DNA of 12,254 nucleotides from Planctomycetota bacterium (GTDB lineage: Bacteria; Planctomycetota; Planctomycetia; Pirellulales; Thermoguttaceae). The stretch covers positions 1-12,254 of the forward strand of contig JANXQG010000135.1 of the NCBI GenBank assembly GCA_025356915.1, given 5' to 3'. Within the stretch, counting starts at the first letter, position 1. Each line of letters opens with the position of its first letter. Positions 1 to 5,607 of the stretch are shown in pieces. The notes beneath the pieces are model-generated. The model saw only the letters and a program-made list of their open reading frames with translations, was not told the origin of the DNA and made no database searches. Position numbers and translations under genes: made by a program.

Positions 1-2
1 CC

Positions 3-1829
3 AATCGCCCTTGGCGGCGACTGCTTGCGTTCACCGGCCCGGCCTACTTGGTTTCGGTGGGCTACATGGATCCGGGCAACTGGGCCACCGATCTGGAGGC
101 CGGCTCGAAATTCGGCTACCGCCTGATCTTTGTCTTGCTGATGGCCAACGCCATGGCCGTCCTCTTGCAAACGCTCAGTGCTCGGCTGGGCCTAGTGACC
201 GGCCGCGACCTGGCCCAGGCGTGCCACGACGACTATCCACCGGTGGTGAACTATATTCTCTTCGTGCTTTGCGAGATCGCAATTGCCGCCTGCGATCTGG
301 CTGAAGTCCTCGGAACGGCGATCGGCCTGAACCTTTTGACCGGTATTCCGCTTATTTGGGCCGTGCTCATCACCAGCGGCGACGTCCTGCTGCTCTTGGC
401 CATGCAGCATTACGGAATCCGCAAAATGGAAGCATTGATCTTCGGCCTGATCTCCATCATCGGGCTCTGCTTTGTTGTTGAGATATTTCTCTCCAAGCCG
501 TCTCCGGCCGGAATTATTTCAGGCTTCCAGCCGTTATGGCTCTCCGGCAGTGAACTTCTGGTGGCCATCGGCATCCTCGGTGCCACGGTCATGCCACACA
601 ACCTCTACATGCACTCGTCGCTGGTACAGAGTCGCGATGTAACCCGCAGCCGCGAGGCCGTGGCAGAGGCATGCAAGTACAATTTTATTGACTCGGCCAT
701 CGCCATGAATCTGGCGTTTCTGGTGAATGCGGCGATTCTGATCGTTGCCGCGGCAACCTTCTGGAGCCGTGGTCAGGAGATCTCCGAGATCCAAGACGCC
801 CATCGAATGCTCGACGGCATTCTCGGCAGCAGCATCGCGCCAATCGCCTTCGCCCTGGCGTTGATTTGCGCAGGCCAAAGTTCGACGATCACGGGTACCC
901 TGGCCGGGCAGATCACGATGGAAGGTTTTTTGCGATTGCGGCTGCGCCCTTGGTTGCGGCGGATGATCACCCGCACGTTGGCTATTGCGCCAGCCGTGGC
1001 TGTAATCTATTTCTGGGGCGATGGGAAGGTCATGGACCTCTTGATCCTCAGTCAGGTCGTACTCAGCCTGCAATTGGCCTTCGCCGTAATTCCGCTAGTG
1101 AAGTTTACGAACAGCCCGCAGAAAATGGGCCCCTTCGTCAACCGTTGGTGGGTGCAAGTTTTGGCCTGGGTCGTGACTGCGGTCATCGTCAGCTTGAACG
1201 GCAAACTGGTCCATGAGCAGGTGTTCGAGTGGGCCGAGCAAGCGGGATCGCATGGTTGGATTGTCTACTCGATTGCCGTTCCGTTCGTCGCTAGTCTGGC
1301 GGTTCTCCTCTTGTGGATGACGGTGCGTCGCGAACGGCCGGTTCGCAACGTTACCGAGGTTTCGGCCGACGATGTGGCGAGCCGGGCCGCAGGCAACGCA
1401 CGGAAGTTTCAGCGTATTGGCGTGGCCTTGGAGGCCCTGCCGAGCGATTCGGCGATGCTTGCCGAGGCGATTGCCCTGGCCCGCATGTACCAGGCTGAAT
1501 TGGTTCTCATTCACGTCGTCGATGGCCCTGGCGGTCGGTGGTACGGGCCGCAGACGGGCGACCTCGAGAGCCGTCACGACGAGGATTATCTCAAAAATCT
1601 GGTTGAGCGATTGCGGACCGAATTGACTTCGCAAGGCGTTCCGCGGATTGAGGCTGTGCTGGGCTTCGGCAGTCCGCCCCACGAGATCGCGAATCTTGCC
1701 AAGCAAAACGGCATCGACCTGATGGTACTCGGCGGTCACGGGCACAGCACGCTTCTGGACCTTCTTCGCGGCGAGACGATATCCGGCGTCCGCCACCGTC
1801 TCGATATTCCCGTACTGGCCGTACGGTAG
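3..1829 (+). CDS. mntH: Nramp-family Mn2+/Fe2+ transporter fused to a C-terminal UspA domain (5' end cut by window)
   Basis: This inner-membrane, proton-coupled importer of Mn2+ and other divalent metals carries a cytoplasmic universal stress protein domain. The reading frame is open to the left edge, so the start lies outside; 608 residues are visible. The opening residues (RPWRRLLAFTGPAYL, then VGYMDPGNW) match the Nramp TM1 region. The metal-binding DPGN is at visible residues 23-26, and the TM6 signature MPHN is near 197-200. AGQSSTITGTLAGQ, near 290-303, matches the Nramp TM10 region. Hydrophobic helices continue to about residue 440. After a charged linker, residues about 468-608 form a UspA fold: a beta strand with GVAL, a later LVLIHVVD strand, and a nucleotide-loop-like GGHGHSTLLDLLRGE. 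This follows the G-2X-G-9X-G pattern, but with Glu where Ser/Thr is usual. Most MntH proteins lack this domain. The HAD phosphatase gene follows 54 bases later on the same strand. Family assignment is firm; coupling of transport to nucleotide binding is inference. Confidence 0.93.
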   Translation, partial: NRPWRRLLAFTGPAYLVSVGYMDPGNWATDLEAGSKFGYRLIFVLLMANAMAVLLQTLSARLGLVTGRDLAQACHDDYPPVVNYILFVLCEIAIAACDLAEVLGTAIGLNLLTGIPLIWAVLITSGDVLLLLAMQHYGIRKMEALIFGLISIIGLCFVVEIFLSKPSPAGIISGFQPLWLSGSELLVAIGILGATVMPHNLYMHSSLVQSRDVTRSREAVAEACKYNFIDSAIAMNLAFLVNAAILIVAAATFWSRGQEISEIQDAHRMLDGILGSSIAPIAFALALICAGQSSTITGTLAGQITMEGFLRLRLRPWLRRMITRTLAIAPAVAVIYFWGDGKVMDLLILSQVVLSLQLAFAVIPLVKFTNSPQKMGPFVNRWWVQVLAWVVTAVIVSLNGKLVHEQVFEWAEQAGSHGWIVYSIAVPFVASLAVLLLWMTVRRERPVRNVTEVSADDVASRAAGNARKFQRIGVALEALPSDSAMLAEAIALARMYQAELVLIHVVDGPGGRWYGPQTGDLESRHDEDYLKNLVERLRTELTSQGVPRIEAVLGFGSPPHEIANLAKQNGIDLMVLGGHGHSTLLDLLRGETISGVRHRLDIPVLAVR

Positions 1830-1883
1830 CCAAAGTACTCGCCACGCTTCGTCATGATGTTTGTTCCTTGTTCATGAATTATC

Positions 1884-2534
1884 ATGCCCTACAAAGCCGT
1901 TTTATTTGATCTCGATGGCACTCTGCTCGATACGCTTGAGGATCTGGCCGATTCAACGAATGCGGCCCTTGCGGAACTGGGAATCCCAGGACATCCGTTG
2001 GAAGCATATAAGCAACTCGTGGGCGACGGCCTGGAGAATCTTCTCCGCCGCGCGCTGCGGCAAGAGCCACTTGACGAGGCACTGCTGGCCCGAGGTATCG
2101 AACTGACGCGGCGCGAATATGCCGGCCGCTGGGCAGAAAAGTCAAAGCCTTATCCGGGCATCCCGGATCTATTGGATAAACTCAGCCACCAAGGAATTCC
2201 CATGGCCGTTTTCTCAAATAAGCCGGACGAGTTCACACGGCTGTGCGTAACGCAGTTGCTATCCGGCTGGCATTTCGAGGCTGTCCAAGGCGCGACCCCC
2301 GAGTTGCCCCGAAAGCCTGATCCGCGCGGTGCTTTGGCGATTGCATCCCAGATGGGCATTGCCCCGGGCGAAATCCTTTATCTGGGCGACACGAACACCG
2401 ACATGCAGACGGCCGTCGCGGCCGGGATGTTCCCCGTCGGTGCTTTATGGGGATTTCGGACAGCGGACGAACTGCTGGCTTCAGGCGCGGTCGCGCTGGT
2501 GAAAACGCCGACGGAAGTGCTTGACTGGATATAA
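1884..2534 (+). CDS. gph: HAD-superfamily phosphatase, phosphoglycolate phosphatase type
   Basis: A 216-aa soluble cytoplasmic hydrolase of the haloacid dehalogenase superfamily, the usual length for Gph/PGP-like phosphatases that dephosphorylate 2-phosphoglycolate or similar phosphate esters. All four HAD motifs are present: motif I FDLDGTLLDT with nucleophile D9 and general acid D11, motif II Ser111 in VFSNK, motif III Lys144 in PRKPDP, and motif IV LGDTNTDM with D169 and D173 for Mg2+. A helical cap (about residues 16-85) sits between motifs I and II, as in subclass C1 enzymes. The ATG at 1884 gives the canonical MPYKAVLFD start, although no clear Shine-Dalgarno sequence precedes it. It follows the transporter by 54 bases and may be cotranscribed. 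The exact substrate cannot be read from sequence; other C1 phosphatases such as pyrophosphatase PpaX or a beta-phosphoglucomutase-like enzyme are alternatives. Confidence 0.9.
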   Translation: MPYKAVLFDLDGTLLDTLEDLADSTNAALAELGIPGHPLEAYKQLVGDGLENLLRRALRQEPLDEALLARGIELTRREYAGRWAEKSKPYPGIPDLLDKLSHQGIPMAVFSNKPDEFTRLCVTQLLSGWHFEAVQGATPELPRKPDPRGALAIASQMGIAPGEILYLGDTNTDMQTAVAAGMFPVGALWGFRTADELLASGAVALVKTPTEVLDWI

Positions 2535-2559
2535 CGGAGGACCGGCTTCTCCTGACATG

Positions 2560-2589
2560 TTGCCAAAGAGAAGCTATCTCTGCTAGAAT
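2560..2589 (+). promoter_or_regulatory. sigma70-like promoter of the dodecin gene
   Basis: TTGCCA (2560-2565) and TAGAAT (2584-2589) each match 5 of 6 consensus bases and are separated by 18 bases. A start near 2596 would give a leader of about 57 bases ending in the dodecin ribosome-binding site. A short inverted repeat, AGAGA-N5-TCTCT (2567-2581), fills the spacer and could bind a regulator, but five-base arms are weak evidence. Confidence 0.5.
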
Positions 2590-2652
2590 ACTTTGAAGAA
2601 TCGTACGTTTTGGAAATTTCCTGCGAAAATCAGATAAAAAAGGAGACTAACG

Positions 2653-2859
2653 ATGGCAGATGCCACATTTCAGAAGATTCAACTGGTAGGAACTTCCACC
2701 AAGTCGCTTAGCGACGCCATTTCCGTGGCCGTAGCCAAGGCTGCCGGCATCACTAAAAACCCCACTTGGTTTGAAGTGATCGAGCAGCGTGGTGCTATTT
2801 CCGACGGCAAAGTGCATCAGTTCCAGGTAACCATTGTCGTCGGCGCACGGATGGAATAG
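2653..2859 (+). CDS. Dodecin, small flavin/CoA-binding protein
   Basis: A complete 68-aa dodecin, the normal family length. Dodecins assemble into hollow dodecamers that store or buffer flavins (FMN, riboflavin) and, in some bacteria, coenzyme A, limiting free-flavin photochemistry. Visible family features are the KIQLVGTSTKSLSDAI opening strand and helix, the central NPTWFEVIEQRG segment with Trp39 (the aromatic residue that stacks on the isoalloxazine ring) and Glu41, and the GKVHQFQVTIVVGARME ending. Gln57 lies at the flavin-contact position of the last strand. A strong Shine-Dalgarno AAGGAG at 2639-2644 sits 8 bases before the ATG and fixes the start. The gene stands alone: the upstream phosphatase ends 118 bases earlier and a separate promoter lies in the gap. 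The family call is very secure; the preferred ligand in this organism is unknown. Confidence 0.95.
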   Translation: MADATFQKIQLVGTSTKSLSDAISVAVAKAAGITKNPTWFEVIEQRGAISDGKVHQFQVTIVVGARME

Positions 2860-2919
2860 GATTCTGGAATTGAGCCGTTCCCGTGGTGATCCGACACGTA
2901 GAGTTCGATCGCCGCGCTT

Positions 2920-2950
2920 GATGGGTGTGCTGCCCGCTGGACAACCCATC
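2920..2950 (+). terminator. Hairpin downstream of dodecin, possible terminator
   Basis: GATGGGT (2920-2926) pairs with ACCCATC (2944-2950), and an inner GT/AC pair extends the stem past a one-base bulge. The position, 60 bases after the dodecin stop, suits a transcription end. No run of T follows, so it is not a standard intrinsic terminator; it may act with Rho or protect the 3' end. Confidence 0.3.
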
Positions 2951-2987
2951 GTCTGGGAGTGTGTTATATGGCTTGTGCTGACGGCAT

Positions 2988-2993
2988 TATAAT
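2988..2993 (+). promoter_or_regulatory. Possible -10 box upstream of the DUF4160 pair
   Basis: A perfect TATAAT stands at 2988-2993 in a locally AT-rich stretch, 116 bases before the DUF4160 start. No good -35 is found at 16-18 bases and there is no TGN extension. If used, the transcript would contain the whole REP-like double hairpin in its leader, ending 20 bases before the ATG. Confidence 0.3.
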
Positions 2994-3032
2994 TAAGGAC
3001 CGGCGAATCAATAACTTTTGCGATTGGAAACT

Positions 3033-3088
3033 GTAGGGGTGACTTTAGTCGCCCTTTTGCTGACGAGGGCGACTGAAGTCACCCCTGC
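3033..3088. repeat. Inverted pair of GTAG/GCAG-headed REP-like palindromes
   Basis: Two 23-base arms (3033-3055 and 3066-3088) are reverse complements except at two positions, both of which become G-U pairs in RNA. They are separated by a 10-base loop. Each arm is itself a small palindrome: a GTAG (left) or GCAG (right, minus strand) head, then GGGTGAC, a four-base loop and GTCGCCC. A tetranucleotide head followed by an imperfect stem-loop, paired head-out, is the architecture of REP elements and of their BIME doublets mobilised by RAYT (Y1 Tnp) transposases. The arms were compared directly; membership in a genome-wide family is inferred. It could instead act as a terminator or mRNA-stabilising hairpin. 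Confidence 0.75.
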
Positions 3089-3108
3089 AACATGACATTC
3101 ATAACCTT

Positions 3109-3357
3109 ATGCCCATCGTCCTACGAGCCAAGGGCTACCGGGTAAGTTTCTACGAAGTGGACCTGCAAGAACCTCCACATGTCCATGTACGAAAAGGAAG
3201 TGGAGAGGCCAAGTTCTGGCTCAATCCTATTGCCTTGTCAAGATCGCGGGGTTACCGCGAACACGAACTGAATGAAATTGCTAGGCTGCTAGACGACCAT
3301 CGGAACGAAATTCTTGAGGCTTGGAGTAACGAAGAGGCGAGACGTGGTAACTGCTAA
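3109..3357 (+). CDS. DUF4160 domain-containing protein
   Basis: A complete 82-aa small protein spanning the whole DUF4160 family. The canonical MPIVLRAKGYRVSFYEVD start, the EPPHVHVRKGSGEAKFWLNP core (HVH at residues 24-26) and the helical ending RGYREHELNEIARLLDDHRNEILEAW all fit the family pattern. The biochemical role of DUF4160 is unknown. The genes are frequently found next to DUF2442 genes, and the pair has been suspected of being a toxin-antitoxin or mobile accessory module. Here the next gene overlaps it by 14 bases but does not look like DUF2442. No Shine-Dalgarno sequence precedes the ATG; the start is chosen because MPxVL is the family N-terminus. The gene lies just after a REP-like doublet in locally AT-richer DNA, consistent with an acquired accessory gene. 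Confidence 0.88.
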   Translation: MPIVLRAKGYRVSFYEVDLQEPPHVHVRKGSGEAKFWLNPIALSRSRGYREHELNEIARLLDDHRNEILEAWSNEEARRGNC

Positions 3358-3670
3358 AGCAATGATTAATGTTCGCGAGAACCATGCGGCGATCGTGCCC
3401 GTCGTTTTGCCCGGACTCGATGAAGCTCGTGCGTTTGCGGCAAGGCTTCATGCTTTGGGACTGTCGTGGACAGGCGAAGCTTTTGGATGGCCCGCGGAAT
3501 ATCATCCGGAGCAACCTATCGCCCCGCTTGATTCAATAATGACTTTCACTCCCGCCGATTTTTGTATAGGAGAATCAGGAGTTTGGTTCTTTTCGCTCAT
3601 GTGGGAGCGAGGCAAGATGGCCCCACCAACAGAATTTCTGGACGATAGTCATATTTTGGCTTGCCAATAA
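3344..3670 (+). CDS. Uncharacterised protein coupled to DUF4160
   Basis: I do not recognise this 108-aa protein. Starting from GTG at 3344, it has a GAGG ribosome-binding site at 3334-3337, six bases upstream, and overlaps the DUF4160 stop by 14 bases, so the two are probably translationally coupled. A later ATG (3362) gives 102 aa but has no ribosome-binding site; the TTG at 3314 would extend deep into DUF4160. Visible features are a VVLPGLDEARAFAARLHALGL strand-helix unit, a Trp/Pro/acidic middle (WTGEAFGWPAEYHPEQPIAP) and a hydrophobic GVWFFSLMWERGK segment near residues 76-88. There is no signal peptide or transmembrane helix. The usual neighbour at this position would be DUF2442, whose Asp/Gly-rich pattern I do not see. 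It could be an antitoxin-like partner, a diverged DUF2442, or an unrelated small protein. Confidence 0.65.
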   Translation: MVTAKAMINVRENHAAIVPVVLPGLDEARAFAARLHALGLSWTGEAFGWPAEYHPEQPIAPLDSIMTFTPADFCIGESGVWFFSLMWERGKMAPPTEFLDDSHILACQ

Positions 3671-3720
3671 GAGCTTCTATTTTGCTGGATTTGGGTCACT
3701 TCGCACCACCGGAATAACCA

Positions 3721-4374
3721 TCACCCCCTCACGTAGGGGTTGTTGATTTTCTCTTGGCCCACCGTAGTTTCCGGGCCATGGCCGGATAGTAAGACCGTAT
3801 CGTCTGGCAGGGTGTATATTTGCTCGCGGATGCCGGCCGCCAACAGATCGAAATCGCCGTCGTAAAGGTCTGCCCGTCCGACACTGCCTAGGAAAATGAT
3901 GTCGCCGACAAACGCCAAATTAGGGGTATTCTCCCGCCAGATGAACACCACATGCCCCGCCGAATGGCCTGGGATTTCGCGAACCTCCATGTCAAAACCG
4001 GCGGCCGCAATCCGATCTCCCATGCGGACTGTCCTATCGGCAGGGGGGCTTGTTATCGCCTGGCCATAGCGGGCGGAAAGATTCAGTTGGGCGTCGATTA
4101 GTTTTGGCGCGTCACCGAGTCCAATAATCAAAGGGCAGTCGGGCCACCGCTCCTTCAGTACACCATTGCCGGCAATGTGGTCGCTGTGGCCATGGGTGTT
4201 TAATATCGCAACCGGCACAATCTTCTGCTCGTCTAGCAAAGCAAGAATCCGCTCCGGGCTGTATCCCGGATCGACCACCAAGCAGTCGTTCCGGTCCTTT
4301 AGCCATATCACATAGGTGTTTTCGTCAAAGGGTGCGGAAACCACCCTCTCAATTTCAAATTGTGGTTTTTTCAC
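3721..4374 (-). CDS. Metallo-beta-lactamase-fold hydrolase, YcbL/glyoxalase II-like
   Basis: A 217-aa cytoplasmic dinuclear-metal hydrolase. Ligand motifs appear in order: THGHSDHIAG (His61, His63, Asp65, His66), PGHSAGH (His137), FVGDIIF (Asp158) and LLSGHGPETTVGQEK (His199). The GS-VGRADLYDGD segment and the terminal GHGPxTTxGxEKxxNP are characteristic of the short, YcbL-like branch related to glyoxalase II, which hydrolyses glutathione or other thioesters. The start is taken at GTG 4374 because a GGGAG ribosome-binding site lies 8 bases upstream and KKPQFEIERVVSAPFDENTYVI is the normal family N-terminus. The open frame extends to a GTG at 4443 without ribosome-binding support. It converges on the unassigned ORF ending at 3670, with a 50-base gap, and diverges from the DUF1571 gene. 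The substrate is not determined by sequence. Confidence 0.9.
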   Translation of the reverse strand: MKKPQFEIERVVSAPFDENTYVIWLKDRNDCLVVDPGYSPERILALLDEQKIVPVAILNTHGHSDHIAGNGVLKERWPDCPLIIGLGDAPKLIDAQLNLSARYGQAITSPPADRTVRMGDRIAAAGFDMEVREIPGHSAGHVVFIWRENTPNLAFVGDIIFLGSVGRADLYDGDFDLLAAGIREQIYTLPDDTVLLSGHGPETTVGQEKINNPYVRG

Positions 4375-4382
4375 AAACTGGA

Positions 4383-4387
4383 CTCCC
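4383..4387 (-). promoter_or_regulatory. Ribosome-binding site deciding the MBL hydrolase start
   Basis: On the minus strand GGGAG (complement of 4383-4387) precedes GTG 4374 by 8 bases. The longer alternative from GTG 4443 lacks any such site, so the shorter 217-aa product is preferred. Confidence 0.6.
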
Positions 4388-4458
4388 TGCTTCTGGATTT
4401 CTATGATAAACTGTGCCGCTAATTCTGGTGCAGTCAACCGCACTTAATGAGATTTCGG

Positions 4459-4472
4459 AGAACTGATGTTCT
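4459..4472. promoter_or_regulatory. Perfect GAAC-N4-GTTC inverted repeat in divergent promoter region
   Basis: AGAAC-TGAT-GTTCT (4459-4472) is a perfect five-base inverted repeat with a four-base centre. It lies in the 248-base gap between the leftward hydrolase and the rightward DUF1571 gene. GAAC-N4-GTTC is the core of the LexA/DinR box of Firmicutes and Actinobacteria; whether a planctomycete LexA reads it is unknown. One such site could occur by chance. Confidence 0.3.
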
Positions 4473-4606
4473 TCGTGAAAACATTGTAATCCTGCCGCTC
4501 TTAAGATGCGATAAGGTCGATGAGGATTGTGTTGGTGGATAATCTCGATCGGTAGGTGGCGCGGACCAAGCCGCGTTGTGCCGGGGTTTCTGGCACGCAA
4601 ATGACC

Positions 4607-4614
4607 AAGGAGGG
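4607..4614 (+). promoter_or_regulatory. Strong Shine-Dalgarno site of the DUF1571 gene
   Basis: AAGGAGGG at 4607-4614 lies 8 bases before ATG 4623, an almost complete anti-SD match. It fixes the start just ahead of the signal peptide. Confidence 0.75.
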
Positions 4615-4622
4615 TTTTCTCA

Positions 4623-5525
4623 ATGTTGTTGCAGGGATGGAGTAGCCGTGGCTGCCTGGCAGCCTTTTTCGTGTATATCGCGCTGACCTCAACCGCAAGT
4701 GCTCAGGCTCCTGCTGGCCGACCCCAGCAGTCCCCACCGGCGGGCGGCCCTGACTATCGCATGGCCGGGCGAACCGACACTTCGTCGCCAAATATCAATC
4801 CATCTCAAATGCGTGCTGGCGATCCGAATGAGCATCCGCTCATGCCCGCTCTGCGATGGGCTCGAGAAGGCCACGTGGCGATTGAGAAAATTCAGGACTA
4901 CACCGCCACCCTGATCAAGCGAGAGCGGATCGGCAACACCCTGGGCGAAGATCAGTATGTCGTGCTGAAGGTCCGCCACAGGCCCTTTAGCGTCTACCTG
5001 AACTTCCTCGCTCCCTCCGCCGTCAAGGGCCAGGAGTGCATGTACATCGAAGGGGCCAATAACGGAAAGATGTGGGCCCACGGCAATGGCATGCGGGAGA
5101 AGATGTTCGGCACCGTCTCGCTATTACCGGAAGGCAACGTGGCCATGCAAGGCCAGCGGTATCCGCTCCCGCAAATCGGAATTCTCAACCTCACCAAGCG
5201 GTTGATCGAAGTCGCTAGCGAAGACGTGAAGTATGGCGAGTGTGAAGTGAAGTATTTCAAGGGTGCCAAGATCAACGATCGTGTTTGCACCTGCACGCAG
5301 GTTATCCATCCGAACCCTCGGAAGAACTTCCTCTTCCACGTCGCACGGATCTTTGTCGACGACAACTTGAACATCCCCGTCCGCTACGAGGCCTATGACT
5401 GGCCGAAAACGGCGGGCGGCGAGCCAGAACTGATCGAGGCGTACACCTACCTCAACATGAAGATAAATGTCGGCTTGACCGACTCCGATTTCGACATCCG
5501 CAATCCGGCCTACCGCTTCCGATAA
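4623..5525 (+). CDS. Secreted DUF1571 domain protein
   Basis: A 300-aa exported protein of the DUF1571 family, typical of planctomycetes and of unknown biochemical role. Residues 1-27 form a Sec signal peptide: a short Arg-containing n-region, a hydrophobic core (CLAAFFVYIALTSTA) and an ASA-Q cleavage site. Cys11 comes before the hydrophobic core, so it is not a lipobox. A Pro/Gly-rich spacer follows to about residue 75. The DUF1571 domain (about 78-300) shows IEKIQDYTATLIKRERI, the strand PFSVYLNFLAPSAVKGQE, MQGQRYPLPQIGILNL, CEVKYFKGAKINDRVCTC, FLFHVARIFVDDNLNIPVRYEAYDWP and the ending NVGLTDSDFDIRNPAYRF. The overall beta-rich pattern recalls LolA/LolB-like or outer-membrane lipoprotein-sorting folds (inference only). 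Length and ends are normal. The next gene begins shortly downstream, past a REP-like palindrome. Confidence 0.92.
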   Translation: MLLQGWSSRGCLAAFFVYIALTSTASAQAPAGRPQQSPPAGGPDYRMAGRTDTSSPNINPSQMRAGDPNEHPLMPALRWAREGHVAIEKIQDYTATLIKRERIGNTLGEDQYVVLKVRHRPFSVYLNFLAPSAVKGQECMYIEGANNGKMWAHGNGMREKMFGTVSLLPEGNVAMQGQRYPLPQIGILNLTKRLIEVASEDVKYGECEVKYFKGAKINDRVCTCTQVIHPNPRKNFLFHVARIFVDDNLNIPVRYEAYDWPKTAGGEPELIEAYTYLNMKINVGLTDSDFDIRNPAYRFR

Positions 5526-5557
5526 CGCTAGAAATTTGTCCCGTCACGCGATACCCT

Positions 5558-5589
5558 TGGGGACGGCAGCTTCCGCTGCCGTCCCTACT
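5558..5589 (-). repeat. GTAG-headed REP-like palindrome, possible terminator of the DUF1571 gene
   Basis: GGGACGGCAGC (5560-5570) and GCTGCCGTCCC (5575-5585) form a perfect 11-bp stem with a TTCC loop. A G-U pair and an A-U pair extend it to 5558-5587. Read on the minus strand, it begins with GTAG (complement of 5586-5589) and then the stem, the same head as the 3033-3088 element. It follows the DUF1571 stop by about 33 bases and is followed by CTTTATT, so it may also end transcription. Confidence 0.7.
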
Positions 5590-5607
5590 TTATTGGCAAG
5601 CAACACG

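Noticed and set aside
1095..1796. 233-aa open frame on the minus strand inside the transporter gene
   Set aside because: Antisense shadow of a confidently assigned gene; composition is Arg/His/Gln-rich with no family resemblance.
1810..1826. CCGTAC-N5-GTACGG hairpin at the end of the transporter gene as a terminator
   Set aside because: Only six base pairs, lies within the last codons, and no T-run follows.
4499..4506. TCTTAAGA palindrome in the DUF1571 upstream region
   Set aside because: Single eight-base palindrome without a partner site or promoter context.
5536..5607. N-terminal extension of the hydrolase from TTG 5536
   Set aside because: It would be encoded mostly by the REP-like palindrome and has no ribosome-binding site.
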